47,844 bases of DNA. It comes from an uncultured Bacilli bacterium. GTDB lineage: Bacteria > Bacillota_I > Bacilli_A > RF39 > UBA660. Below the pieces are notes generated by a model, which ran no database searches, was not told the DNA's origin, and saw nothing but the letters and a program-made list of their open reading frames with translations. Below are positions 9,838-17,974 of this stretch, in pieces. A program made the position numbers and the translations under genes. The stretch spans positions 1 through 47,844 of the forward strand of contig CAKOWI010000008.1 of the NCBI GenBank assembly GCA_934122275.1. The letters are read 5' to 3'. Positions within the stretch are counted from its first letter, which is position 1, and each line of letters starts with the position of its first letter.

Positions 9838-9875
9838 TACTTCAGCTTTTATATTATAATTATTTTGGAGGTTAT

Positions 9876-10988
9876 ATGAAATATGTGTTTCCTAATTATG
9901 ATAATTGTTTAGTAAATGTAGTATGTTCTATAGAAAAATATTTTAATGTTAATCCTAAACATAAAACGATAGAAAAATTAGATAAAATATTAGATAAGAA
10001 CAAAAGTAAGAACGTAGTTTTATTCTTATTTGATGGATTAGGTTATAATTTATTATGTCAAAATAAAGAAATATGCCCTTTTTTATATAGCAATATAGTA
10101 GATTCTATTTCATCAGTATTTCCATCAACTACAATGGCCGCTAGAACGTCAATTGAATCTGGTTTAAATCCAGTAGAACATGGTTGGCTTGGTTGGGATA
10201 TGTATTTTAAAGATTTTAATAAAGTAATAACGTTAAGTAGTAATAAAGTAAAGGGCACTGGCGAATTAGCAGCTAATTATCATGTTGCAAATACTTTATT
10301 AAAATATGATTCAGTAGTTAATATCATTAATAAAACAAAAAAATTAACTGGTAAAAAGTATAAAATATATAGTGATAATCCATTACAATCTCTAAAAAAA
10401 ATAAAATGGAAATTAAAATTAACTACTATGTTTAAAAAACGTTCATACATTTATGTTTATTATAATGAACCAGATCATACTCTTCATAGATATGGAACAA
10501 ATTCTATAGAAGTAAAAAATTATTTGAAAGAAATAGAAATTTGGTTTAAGAAGATATGTAAAAGTTTAAAAAATACGACCGTAATCGCACTTGCCGATCA
10601 CGGACATATAAATGTTAAGTACGTAAATCTTAAAGATTACCCTAATATTACTAAGATGCTTGATGGAAATATTTTTATAGATGACAGAGCAACTAGTTTT
10701 AGAGTAAAAAAAGAATATAAAAAGATATTTTACTATGAACTTAAAAGAATACTTAAAGATGATTTTATAATAATGACAAAGGATGAAGTAATTAAAAAGA
10801 AATTATATGGAACAGGTATAGAAAATAAGTATTTTAATCAAGGATTAGGTGATTATTTTGCAATAGGAGTAAGTAATAAAGCAATTAGATATGATAATAA
10901 AACTAAACATCATATATCGGCACATTCTGGATTAACTTTAGATGAAATGCTAGTTCCACTAATAGTTGTTAATAGTAATGATGTATAA
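9876..10988 (+). CDS. alkaline phosphatase superfamily phosphodiesterase/nucleotide pyrophosphatase-like protein
   Basis: 370 residues, soluble, of the type I phosphodiesterase group. Metal and nucleophile motifs appear in order: LFDGLGYN (metal Asp), FPSTTMAA (Thr nucleophile), EPDHTLHRYG (Asp and His ligands), ALADHGH (Asp-His) and HSG near the C-terminus. The substrate cannot be read from sequence. GGAGG upstream of ATG. It is inserted between prfA and prmC, which are usually adjacent. Confidence 0.8.
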   Translation: MKYVFPNYDNCLVNVVCSIEKYFNVNPKHKTIEKLDKILDKNKSKNVVLFLFDGLGYNLLCQNKEICPFLYSNIVDSISSVFPSTTMAARTSIESGLNPVEHGWLGWDMYFKDFNKVITLSSNKVKGTGELAANYHVANTLLKYDSVVNIINKTKKLTGKKYKIYSDNPLQSLKKIKWKLKLTTMFKKRSYIYVYYNEPDHTLHRYGTNSIEVKNYLKEIEIWFKKICKSLKNTTVIALADHGHINVKYVNLKDYPNITKMLDGNIFIDDRATSFRVKKEYKKIFYYELKRILKDDFIIMTKDEVIKKKLYGTGIENKYFNQGLGDYFAIGVSNKAIRYDNKTKHHISAHSGLTLDEMLVPLIVVNSNDV

Positions 10989-11010
10989 TTAAATTAAGTG
11001 GGTGATTAAT

Positions 11011-11721
11011 TTGAATAATATAGAGTATTTAAAAAAATATTATAAAGGTGATATTAAAGAAGCAATAAAAAGGTTGAACAATAATGAACCTGTTCAATAT
11101 ATAGTAGGAAATGTGGACTTTTATGGTTATATATTTGATGTCAATAAAAATGTACTTATACCAAGAAGAGAAACTGAGGAGTTAACAGAGAAAGTATTAA
11201 AACGTATCCAGGAGTTTACTAAGCCTATAATAATAGATGTTGGAACAGGAAGTGGAGCAATTGCAGTTACTTTATCAAAAAAATTAGATACACATGTTTA
11301 TGCATCAGATATAAGTAATGATGCATTAGAAGTTGCTAAGAAAAATAGTTTTAATAATGAGGCAAATGTAAGCTTTTTACAAGGAGATATGTTAGAACCA
11401 TACATTAAAAATAATATAAAAGTAGATGTTATAGTAAGTAATCCACCATATATAAAAGAAAATGAAGTAATAGAAGACATTGTAAAAAATAATGAACCTC
11501 ATTTAGCACTTTATGCAAAAAATGATGGTTTAGAGTTTTATGAAAGCATACTAAAAAATGCTAAAAAAGTATTAAATGATAAATTTTTAATAGCATTTGA
11601 AATAGGTGAGAGTCAGGCAAATGATGTTAAAGATTTAGCAAAAAAATATCTAAATGATGTTATAGTCGAAATAGAAAAAGATTTGTCAGACAAAGATAGA
11701 TTTGTTTTTGTATATAATTAA
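11011..11721 (+). CDS. prmC: release factor glutamine methyltransferase
   Basis: 236 residues. SAM-dependent methylase that modifies the GGQ glutamine of RF1/RF2. The SAM-binding motif is IDVGTGSGAIAV, and SNPPYI is the catalytic NPPY motif. The N-terminal helical substrate domain is short. TTG 11011 is preferred over GTG 11002 because GGGTGA lies 5-6 nt upstream of the TTG and overlaps the GTG. Its target prfA lies two genes upstream in the same operon. Confidence 0.93.
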   Translation: MNNIEYLKKYYKGDIKEAIKRLNNNEPVQYIVGNVDFYGYIFDVNKNVLIPRRETEELTEKVLKRIQEFTKPIIIDVGTGSGAIAVTLSKKLDTHVYASDISNDALEVAKKNSFNNEANVSFLQGDMLEPYIKNNIKVDVIVSNPPYIKENEVIEDIVKNNEPHLALYAKNDGLEFYESILKNAKKVLNDKFLIAFEIGESQANDVKDLAKKYLNDVIVEIEKDLSDKDRFVFVYN

Positions 11722-11727
11722 TATTTG

Positions 11728-11752
11728 TCACCCATTAATTAATAGAGGGTGA
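11728..11752 (+). promoter_or_regulatory. hairpin masking the spoIIR ribosome binding site
   Basis: TCACCC at 11728-11733 can pair with GGGTGA at 11747-11752, which is the spoIIR Shine-Dalgarno. The 13-nt loop contains the palindrome ATTAATTAAT. There is no T-run, so a terminator is unlikely; a brake on spoIIR translation is plausible (inference). Confidence 0.4.
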
Positions 11753-11758
11753 TTTATT

Positions 11759-12286
11759 ATGAAAAAGTTTATATATATTACTTTAGTTATTGTAATAATT
11801 ATGTTGGTATACAATAATGAAAAAAATAAAGAAACAGTTAAAATTCCTGATTCTGCTATAAGATTTAGAATATTAGCAAATAGTAATTCTCCGAGAGATC
11901 AAAGAATAAAAGAAGAAGTAAGGGATAAAATGCAAAAAGAGTTATATCAGTTGCTAGAAAATTCTAAAAGTACTAAACAAGCTAGAAATTTAATTATTAA
12001 TAATATGGATAATTTTAATTCTTTATTAGAAAATGAAATGAAAGATAAAGAGTATTCTTATACAATTGATTATGGTATGCATACATTTCCAGAAAAAACG
12101 TATAAAGGTATTACTTATGAAGCTGGTGAGTATGAATCTTTATTGGTAACTTTAGGTGAGGGTAGTGGTGATAACTGGTGGTGTGTATTATTTCCACCAT
12201 TATGTGTAATGGAAGCTGAAGAAACTAATACTAGTAAAATAGAGTATAAATCTTTCATAAAAGAGATAATTGAAAAATATTTTTAA
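11759..12286 (+). CDS. spoIIR: stage II sporulation protein R
   Basis: 175 residues. SpoIIR is the forespore-made secreted signal that triggers SpoIIGA to process pro-sigma-E. It has an N-terminal membrane/signal segment (FIYITLVIVIIMLVY), the family signature IRFRILANSNSPRDQRIKEEVR and a C-terminal conserved WWCVLFPPLC. Start ATG 11759 has GAGGGTGA. It lies just after prmC, as in Bacillus. Its presence argues for an endospore programme or recent descent from one. Confidence 0.93.
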   Translation: MKKFIYITLVIVIIMLVYNNEKNKETVKIPDSAIRFRILANSNSPRDQRIKEEVRDKMQKELYQLLENSKSTKQARNLIINNMDNFNSLLENEMKDKEYSYTIDYGMHTFPEKTYKGITYEAGEYESLLVTLGEGSGDNWWCVLFPPLCVMEAEETNTSKIEYKSFIKEIIEKYF

Positions 12287-12327
12287 CTGTAATGTAATAA
12301 TATAATGTAGGAAGGTGATATATCATC

Positions 12328-12852
12328 ATTAACATTATATTAGTTGCAATAAGCCTTAGTATGGATGCTTTTGCATTAGCATTATCCTACGGGATAATTA
12401 AGGTATCAAATATTAAAGCGATTTTAACGGCAATTATAGTAGGTATTTTTCATTTTTTTATGCCTCTATTAGGAAATAAGTTAGGAATATCAATTTTTTC
12501 ATATACAACATTTAAACCTAAATATATTCTTTTTTTAGTATTCATAATGTTATCTTTAGATATGTTTATTAGTTTTTTTGAAAAAGATAAATGTTTAAGA
12601 CCACTTAATTTATTAGGAATAATATTTTTTGCTATATCAGTTAGTTTAGATAGTTTTTCAGTTGGTATAGGTATAAGTTACATGTATGATAACATTATTT
12701 TAGTAGTAAGTACGTTTTGTATAGTAAGTTTATTATTTACTTTCTTAGGATTTAAACTAGGTAAAACTTTGTTTAATAAATTTGGAAAATATGCATTCTT
12801 ACTCGGAAGTATAACCCTTTTTATGTATTCGATATTTGTATTGACAAACTAA
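12328..12852 (+). CDS. ytaF: YtaF/MntP-like sporulation membrane protein with a non-AUG start
   Basis: About 174 residues, six predicted membrane segments. It has two internally similar halves, each with an acidic helix motif (SLSMDAFALALSYG and SVSLDSFSVGIGISY), as in the MntP/YtaF family. The first ATG (12361) would cut the first helix in half. The frame opens after a stop at 12316-12318, and a good Shine-Dalgarno (GGAAGGTGA, 12310-12318) points at ATC 12322, ATC 12325 or ATT 12328. Initiation therefore seems to use an AUC or AUU codon; I give ATT, which is uncertain by one or two codons. It follows spoIIR and is the last gene of the operon. Confidence 0.75.
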   Translation: MNIILVAISLSMDAFALALSYGIIKVSNIKAILTAIIVGIFHFFMPLLGNKLGISIFSYTTFKPKYILFLVFIMLSLDMFISFFEKDKCLRPLNLLGIIFFAISVSLDSFSVGIGISYMYDNIILVVSTFCIVSLLFTFLGFKLGKTLFNKFGKYAFLLGSITLFMYSIFVLTN

Positions 12853-12869
12853 AAGAAAAGTGCTATTAT
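12841..12869 (+). promoter_or_regulatory. consensus promoter inside the end of ytaF
   Basis: TTGACA at 12841-12846, a 17-nt spacer, TATTAT at 12864-12869. It overlaps the ytaF stop region and drives the following anchored protein; the implied transcription start near 12876 supports ATG 12902 over upstream in-frame starts. Confidence 0.75.
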
Positions 12870-12901
12870 ATATGGCATTCATTGAAGAGGGGGAGATTTT
12901 A

Positions 12902-14056
12902 ATGAAACAAGCATTTAAGAAGACAAAGGAAACTTATACAAAAATAGTAGCAGCGGTAATGGCAGCTTTATTAGGTACAACAGGTGCTGTTATGTTAGTT
13001 AAAAATAAAACAAAAGATAACAATAATTTGCCAGAAGATACTTCTATAACTCAAGAAGCTGAAGAAAATGAAAAATTATATTTATCTGAGGATTTTGATA
13101 TCAATAATGATAAAGAAGTTGAAGATAGAGCAAGAGCTATTTATGAATTATTAGAAGATGAACTAAAGAAAAATATAACAGTAAATGATATAAAAAACAT
13201 TATTTATGTTGTAAATAACGATCTAGAAAAAGCAGATTTAAAAACATCGGATGATATACAACAATTATTAAAAAAAATAGGAGACATTTTTAAGAATGGA
13301 ATTTATGGCTATCAAGATAGATTAGTAAATTCTGATTCAGAGGTTAAAGAGTTTAAACAATTAATACATGCGATTTTCTTTATTGCAAAAGACAAAGATG
13401 CTAAACAATTCGCATACCAGCTTGCTGTTATTTTGAATAAACAAGCAAAAAATATAGAAAATAATATTAGAGATGATAAAGAATTAGCAAAACAGTATGA
13501 AGCATTATGCAATAAGATTTATAGTTCAAAGTTAGAAATGTCGTACCAAATATTATTAAGAAGAGCAATTATAGCATACAATAGCTTATTTTATTCTAAT
13601 AATTTACTAGAATATAGTAGTGAAAATGATGAAAAAATAAAGAATGAAGTTGCTGATATGGAGACTAAATTAGGTGCTAAAATTGCGGAGAAAAAGGGTA
13701 TAGATATAATTACTAAAAAAGATGATGATTGCAATGAAGCTGATAAGGAAAAGAAAAAAAATACAAAAGAGGGCGATCACCCAAATGCAGATTCAAATGA
13801 TTCTAAAAACTATGCTGGAAAGGATATGCCGGGTGATAATAAAGAAGCAGATGCTGGTGGACAACCTGTTAGAAATGACCAAGAGGTAATAGGTGGTGGA
13901 GAAATTCTTGATACTAAAATTACTGAAGGAAAAGTTCCTGACGTAGTTGAAGGTGCCTATGATGAAGTTGAACCAGGCGGAGAAGTATTAGAGGAAAATA
14001 CTCAAGTATTTTATTCAGATGCCAATATAGATTCACCAACGAAGGTTTTAAAATAA
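12902..14056 (+). CDS. membrane-anchored hypothetical protein with acidic disordered tail
   Basis: 384 residues, not recognised. A lysine-rich start (MKQAFKKTKETYTK) leads into one hydrophobic segment (IVAAVMAALLGTTGAVMLV), so it is probably an inserted or exported protein. Residues 40-260 are charged and helical. From about residue 265 the composition shifts to Asp/Gly/Glu/Pro-rich, likely unstructured. ATG 12902 has GAGGGGGAG and lies about 25 nt after the expected transcription start. It is a single-gene unit with its own promoter and terminator. Confidence 0.7.
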   Translation: MKQAFKKTKETYTKIVAAVMAALLGTTGAVMLVKNKTKDNNNLPEDTSITQEAEENEKLYLSEDFDINNDKEVEDRARAIYELLEDELKKNITVNDIKNIIYVVNNDLEKADLKTSDDIQQLLKKIGDIFKNGIYGYQDRLVNSDSEVKEFKQLIHAIFFIAKDKDAKQFAYQLAVILNKQAKNIENNIRDDKELAKQYEALCNKIYSSKLEMSYQILLRRAIIAYNSLFYSNNLLEYSSENDEKIKNEVADMETKLGAKIAEKKGIDIITKKDDDCNEADKEKKKNTKEGDHPNADSNDSKNYAGKDMPGDNKEADAGGQPVRNDQEVIGGGEILDTKITEGKVPDVVEGAYDEVEPGGEVLEENTQVFYSDANIDSPTKVLK

Positions 14057-14065
14057 TATTTAATG

Positions 14066-14097
14066 ACACTAGAGTGTAAATTCTAGTGTTTTTCTTT
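14066..14097 (+). terminator. terminator after the anchored protein
   Basis: Stem ACACTAGA (14066-14073) with TCTAGTGT (14082-14089), followed by TTTTTCTTTT. Confidence 0.8.
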
Positions 14098-14125
14098 TGA
14101 CTATTAATTGTAAATATACTAAAAT
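14097..14125 (+). promoter_or_regulatory. promoter of the aldolase gene
   Basis: TTGACT 14097-14102, 17-nt spacer, TAAAAT 14120-14125, directly after the preceding terminator. Confidence 0.6.
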
Positions 14126-14144
14126 CATTATAGAGGGTGAATGT

Positions 14145-14984
14145 ATGATAGTAAATTGTAAAGATATTTTGGAAGATGCATATAAAGGTGGGTATGCTAT
14201 TGGTTCTTATAATGTACATAATTTAGAATGGGCAAAATATATTTTAGAAGCTTCTAAAGAAGATAGAAGTCCAGTTATAATGGCTTTTTCTGAAAAATCA
14301 GTTTCATATATGGGTGGATATAGTGTTTGTGTAAATTTAATAAAATCTTTATGTTTTGAATTAAAGATAAATATACCTGTTGTAATACATTTAGATCATG
14401 CAACTTCTTTTGAATCGTGTAAAAAAGCAATTGATTCTGGATTTACTTCTGTAATGATAGATGCCTCTAACTTAGATTTAGAAGATAATATCAAGATTAC
14501 AAATAAGGTATTAGAATATGCATCTGAAAGAAAAGTAACGGTGGAAGCTGAAATTGGAAAAATAGGTGATTCAAAAGAGTATGACACTATTCCAATAGAA
14601 GAAATATCAGAATTTTACTTAAGAACATCAGTTGATATGCTTGCTATTTCTATTGGCAATAAACATGGATTTTATGAAGAGGATGATAAACTTGATTTTG
14701 AATTACTTGGTAGTGCAGCTAAAGAAGTTAGGATTCCTCTTGTTCTTCACGGAGCTAGTTTTTTAGATGATAATAAGATTAAAACCGCTATTTTTTGTGG
14801 TGTTTCAAAAATTAATATTAATACTGAACTTATGTATAATTGGGCTTTGTCTGTGAGAGATTATTTAAATCAAAATGATAAAGTATATGATCCTAGAAGT
14901 ATTATATCATCTGGTGAGCATATAATTAAAAGAATGGTTCATGAAAAAAATGAATTATTTGGTTCGAAAAATCGGGCTAATTAA
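14145..14984 (+). CDS. fba: class II fructose-bisphosphate (or tagatose-bisphosphate) aldolase
   Basis: 279 residues, zinc-dependent aldolase of glycolysis. Visible are AIGSYNVHNLEWAKYIL, the zinc histidines and catalytic Asp in VIHLDHATSFE, EAEIGKIG, GNKHGFY (usually G-T-SHG-Y) and LHGASFLDD (usually LHGGSG). It is thus a slightly divergent member; GatY-type tagatose specificity cannot be excluded. Start ATG 14145 follows GAGGGTGA. The next gene is murA, the same pairing as fbaA-murAB in Bacillus, which favours the fructose assignment. Confidence 0.85.
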   Translation: MIVNCKDILEDAYKGGYAIGSYNVHNLEWAKYILEASKEDRSPVIMAFSEKSVSYMGGYSVCVNLIKSLCFELKINIPVVIHLDHATSFESCKKAIDSGFTSVMIDASNLDLEDNIKITNKVLEYASERKVTVEAEIGKIGDSKEYDTIPIEEISEFYLRTSVDMLAISIGNKHGFYEEDDKLDFELLGSAAKEVRIPLVLHGASFLDDNKIKTAIFCGVSKININTELMYNWALSVRDYLNQNDKVYDPRSIISSGEHIIKRMVHEKNELFGSKNRAN

Positions 14985-15036
14985 TCACTTTTTAGTTTTA
15001 ATGTAATAAAATAAAGTATAGATATGGAGGAAGTAT

Positions 15037-16296
15037 ATGCATAGAATAATAACTCATGGTGGAGAAAAATTACGAGGCGAAATAAAAATAAGTGGTTCAA
15101 AAAATAGTGCTGTAGCATTAATTCCGGCAGCGGTTTTATGTGATGAAGAAATAACTATTGCTAACGTACCTAATATTTCTGATATTAAAGCATTAGATGA
15201 AATACTAAATTTATTGGGTGCAAATGTAAAAAAAGAAGGAGAATTAATGAAGATTGATTCTTCGAAGATTGAGAATAAATTAATTCCAGAAGTTGTATCC
15301 AAAAAATTAAGAGCATCGTATTATTTCATGGGTGCACTTTTAGGAAGATTTAAAAAAGTTGAAATATATTTTCCTGGTGGCTGTTCAATTGGAGAAAGAC
15401 CAATTAATCTACATTTAAAGGGCTTTAAAGCACTTGGTGCTACTATTGAGGAAAATGATAATTTATTTACGATTACAGCAGATGAATTAAAGGGTGCTAA
15501 AATAAATTTGGATTTTGCATCAGTTGGAGCTACTATAAATATCATGCTTGCTGCTGTTAAGGCAAAAGGAACTACTATTATAACTAATGCTGCAAAAGAA
15601 CCTCATATAGTAAATGTTGCTACATTTTTAAATAACATGGGTGCTAAGATAAGCGGTGCTGGTACAAGTGAAATAAAAATAGTAGGTGTTAATTATTTAC
15701 ATTCATGTTTTCATGAGGTTGTTCCTGACTATATAGAAGCAGGAACTTACATGATTTTAGCTAGTGCATTGGGAGATGATATTACAATTTCAAATATGAT
15801 TCCAGAGCACGTAGAATCCTTAATTTCTAAATTGGAAGATATTGGTGTACCAATGGAAATTGGTATTGATTTTATAAGAATAAAATCACCTAAGCAATTA
15901 AAGTCTACCAACATAAAAACACAAGTGTATCCAGGATTTCCAACTGATTTGCAACAACCTATGGCAACTCTTTTAACACAAGCTAGTGGTCGCTCAATTA
16001 TAAATGAAACAATTTGGGAAAATAGATTTTTAAATTTACTAGAATTAAATAAAATGGGGGCTACAACCGAACTTTTAACTAATCAAAAAGCCATTATAGT
16101 TGGACCTAGTAAACTAGTTGGTAAAAAGGTTAAAGCAACTGATTTAAGAGCAGGAGCTAGCCTAGTAATAGCGGGTTTAATAGCAGATGGAAAAACAATA
16201 ATTGATAATGCTGATTACATCTTAAGGGGATATGAAAATATAATTGAAAAATTGCAAAAAGTTGGTGCTAAAATCACTTTAGAAGAAATAAAATAG
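15037..16296 (+). CDS. murA: UDP-N-acetylglucosamine 1-carboxyvinyltransferase
   Basis: 419 residues. First committed step of peptidoglycan synthesis, transferring enolpyruvate from PEP to UDP-GlcNAc. SGSKNSAVALIPAAVLC is the N-terminal signature. The catalytic cysteine lies in GGCSIGERPINLH, so the enzyme should be fosfomycin sensitive. PGFPTDLQQPM is the second active-site loop. GGAGG upstream of ATG. Confidence 0.96.
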   Translation: MHRIITHGGEKLRGEIKISGSKNSAVALIPAAVLCDEEITIANVPNISDIKALDEILNLLGANVKKEGELMKIDSSKIENKLIPEVVSKKLRASYYFMGALLGRFKKVEIYFPGGCSIGERPINLHLKGFKALGATIEENDNLFTITADELKGAKINLDFASVGATINIMLAAVKAKGTTIITNAAKEPHIVNVATFLNNMGAKISGAGTSEIKIVGVNYLHSCFHEVVPDYIEAGTYMILASALGDDITISNMIPEHVESLISKLEDIGVPMEIGIDFIRIKSPKQLKSTNIKTQVYPGFPTDLQQPMATLLTQASGRSIINETIWENRFLNLLELNKMGATTELLTNQKAIIVGPSKLVGKKVKATDLRAGASLVIAGLIADGKTIIDNADYILRGYENIIEKLQKVGAKITLEEIK

Positions 16297-16321
16297 TATT
16301 GTATTAAATACTATTTTTATT
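16290..16321 (+). terminator. murA terminator
   Basis: AAAATAGTATT (16290-16300) pairs with AATACTATTTT (16307-16317), followed by a T-rich tract. It overlaps the murA stop; the SGNH gene begins 13 nt beyond, so read-through is possible. Confidence 0.6.
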
Positions 16322-16333
16322 TTGGAGGCTCTT

Positions 16334-17095
16334 ATGAAAAGAAGGTATAAATTACTTATTGGCTTTTTTGTTGTTGGCATAATTTTAATATCAATATATT
16401 TTTTAACACTAGATAAGAAAATATATTATTTATCGTTAGGTGATTCGCTTGCAGCAGGGCAAACACCAGATGAAACAATATCATATAGTTATGGAGATTA
16501 TGTTTCTGAATATTTAAAAGATAGAGAAAAATTGGAATTTTATACAAAAAAGTTTGCTAAGAGTGGTTATAGAAGTATAGATGTTTTAAATGATTTAAAT
16601 AATAATAAAAGAATAAAGGAAAATGGTAAGGAAATCACAATAAAAAATGCCCTAATAAAAGCTGATATAGTAACTTTAAGTGTTGGTGCAAATGATTTGT
16701 TTTATAAACTAAATTCAACAAGAAATATTGATGATATGGAATTAAGTGAAATGTATTCTTATGTAGATGATGTGATGGTAGATATTGATAAATTGTTATA
16801 TGAACTTAGAAAATCTTGTAAGGAACAAATAATGGTATTAGGATTTTATAATCCATTTACTTCTTTTTCTAAAACACTTGCAAACACTTTAGAACCAATA
16901 ATAGAATATGGGAATTCAAAGATGCAGGCTTTAGTGGTTAAGTATGATATGACTTATGTAGATATTCATGATGCTTTTTTAGCTAATGATAATTATTTAC
17001 CAACTAAATTTGAAATACATCCAACTAAAGATGGATATTATGCGATTTCTAAGAAAATAATAGAGCTTATTGATAAGAAAATGCTTGCAAAATAA
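16334..17095 (+). CDS. membrane-anchored SGNH/GDSL hydrolase
   Basis: 253 residues. One N-terminal membrane segment (LLIGFFVVGIILISIYFLTL) places the catalytic domain outside the membrane. Block I is LSLGDSLAAGQ (Ser nucleophile), block III SVGANDLF (Gly-x-Asn-Asp) and block V has a His in EIHPTKDGYY. The substrate, lipid or acylated cell-wall polymer, is not evident. Start ATG 16334 with GGAGG at 16324. Confidence 0.88.
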   Translation: MKRRYKLLIGFFVVGIILISIYFLTLDKKIYYLSLGDSLAAGQTPDETISYSYGDYVSEYLKDREKLEFYTKKFAKSGYRSIDVLNDLNNNKRIKENGKEITIKNALIKADIVTLSVGANDLFYKLNSTRNIDDMELSEMYSYVDDVMVDIDKLLYELRKSCKEQIMVLGFYNPFTSFSKTLANTLEPIIEYGNSKMQALVVKYDMTYVDIHDAFLANDNYLPTKFEIHPTKDGYYAISKKIIELIDKKMLAK

Positions 17096-17113
17096 TAAAA
17101 CACTTGCTATAAT
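17085..17113 (+). promoter_or_regulatory. rpmE promoter
   Basis: TTGCAA 17085-17090, 17-nt spacer, TATAAT 17108-17113 with an upstream TGC (extended -10). The -35 overlaps the end of the SGNH gene. Confidence 0.75.
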
Positions 17114-17132
17114 ATAGTAGATTTTTAAATTC

Positions 17133-17149
17133 TATGACTTTTTGTCATG
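17133..17149 (+). promoter_or_regulatory. rpmE leader hairpin
   Basis: ATGAC and GTCAT form a 5-bp stem with a T5 loop just before AAAGGAGC, the rpmE Shine-Dalgarno. Firmicutes L31 mRNAs are known to carry autoregulatory leaders; whether this is one is inference. Confidence 0.35.
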
Positions 17150-17167
17150 GCGAAAGGAGCTGTTAAT

Positions 17168-17377
17168 ATGCCAAAAAAAGAAAGTATTTACAAGACTGCT
17201 AAAGTAACATGTACTTGTGGTGAAACATTTGAAGTTAAATCAGACAAAGATACAATTTCTGTTGAAGTATGCTCTAAATGTCATCCATTCTATACTGGTC
17301 AAGGAACAATGAAATCAAAGACTGGTAGAGCTGAAAAGTTTAATCAAAAATATGGTTTAAAAAGCAATAATGCTTAA
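17168..17377 (+). CDS. rpmE: 50S ribosomal protein L31
   Basis: 69 residues, zinc-containing (C+) form of L31. Cysteines lie in VTCTCG and VCSKCHPFYTGQ. ATG 17168 is preferred because AAAGGAG lies 7 nt before it; an upstream in-frame ATG at 17147 overlaps that Shine-Dalgarno. Monocistronic with its own promoter. Confidence 0.96.
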   Translation: MPKKESIYKTAKVTCTCGETFEVKSDKDTISVEVCSKCHPFYTGQGTMKSKTGRAEKFNQKYGLKSNNA

Positions 17378-17411
17378 TGAAATATAATTTATAGATATTA
17401 CAGTTATTATA

Positions 17412-17440
17412 TTGACATTTTCGTTAAATAAGTGTTATAT
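17412..17440 (+). promoter_or_regulatory. str operon promoter
   Basis: TTGACA 17412-17417, 17-nt spacer, TTATAT 17435-17440 (or TATATT with 18). Confidence 0.7.
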
Positions 17441-17456
17441 TATTATAGCTGATTAA

Positions 17457-17519
17457 TTAAGTCTTACTATATATTGGTAAGGCTTAATATTATATCATTA
17501 ATGAAACACCAGGTGGTGT
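17457..17519 (+). promoter_or_regulatory. structured leader of the str operon
   Basis: Two hairpins lie between promoter and rpsL. TTAAGTCTTAC (17457-17467) pairs with GTAAGGCTTAA (17477-17487), an 11-bp stem, and ACACC (17506-17510) pairs with GGTGT (17515-17519). Neither is followed by a T-run, so control by ribosomal protein binding (S7 or S12) is more likely than attenuation; this is inference. Confidence 0.45.
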
Positions 17520-17540
17520 GTTAAGAAAGGAGTAGAAATT

Positions 17541-17957
17541 ATGCCTACTAAGAATCAAATTCTTCGTTTAGGAAGAGGTAAGAAAATACGTAAACCAAAA
17601 GCACCAGTTTTACTTGTTAGAACTAATACTCTAAAAAAGAAAAATATAAGTGCTAATTCTCCACAAAAGCGTGGAGTATGTACTCGTGTTGGTACAATGA
17701 CACCTAAAAAACCAAACTCAGCATTACGTAAGTATGCTCGTGTTCGTTTAAGTAATGGTTACGAAGTAACTGCTTATATTCCAGGTGAAGGACATAACTT
17801 ACAAGAGCACAGCGTAGTATTAATACGTGGTGGTCGTGTTAAGGACTTAATCGGAGTACGTTATCATATTATCAGAGGTACTCTAGATACTGCAGGTGTA
17901 CAAGATCGTAAACAAGCTAGATCTAAGTACGGTGCTAAAAAACCTAAAAAGAAATAG
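17541..17957 (+). CDS. rpsL: 30S ribosomal protein S12
   Basis: 138 residues, the Bacillus length. PQKRGVCTRVGTMTPKKPNSALRK carries the conserved Lys56 of the decoding centre. The second decoding loop reads RGGRVKDLIGVRYH. Lys101 is kept, but the almost universal Pro104 is isoleucine (ATC, 17850-17852). Changes at this proline are a classic class of streptomycin resistance or dependence mutation in other bacteria. First gene of the str operon. Confidence 0.97.
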   Translation: MPTKNQILRLGRGKKIRKPKAPVLLVRTNTLKKKNISANSPQKRGVCTRVGTMTPKKPNSALRKYARVRLSNGYEVTAYIPGEGHNLQEHSVVLIRGGRVKDLIGVRYHIIRGTLDTAGVQDRKQARSKYGAKKPKKK

Positions 17958-17974
17958 TTGAAAGGAGAAATAAT

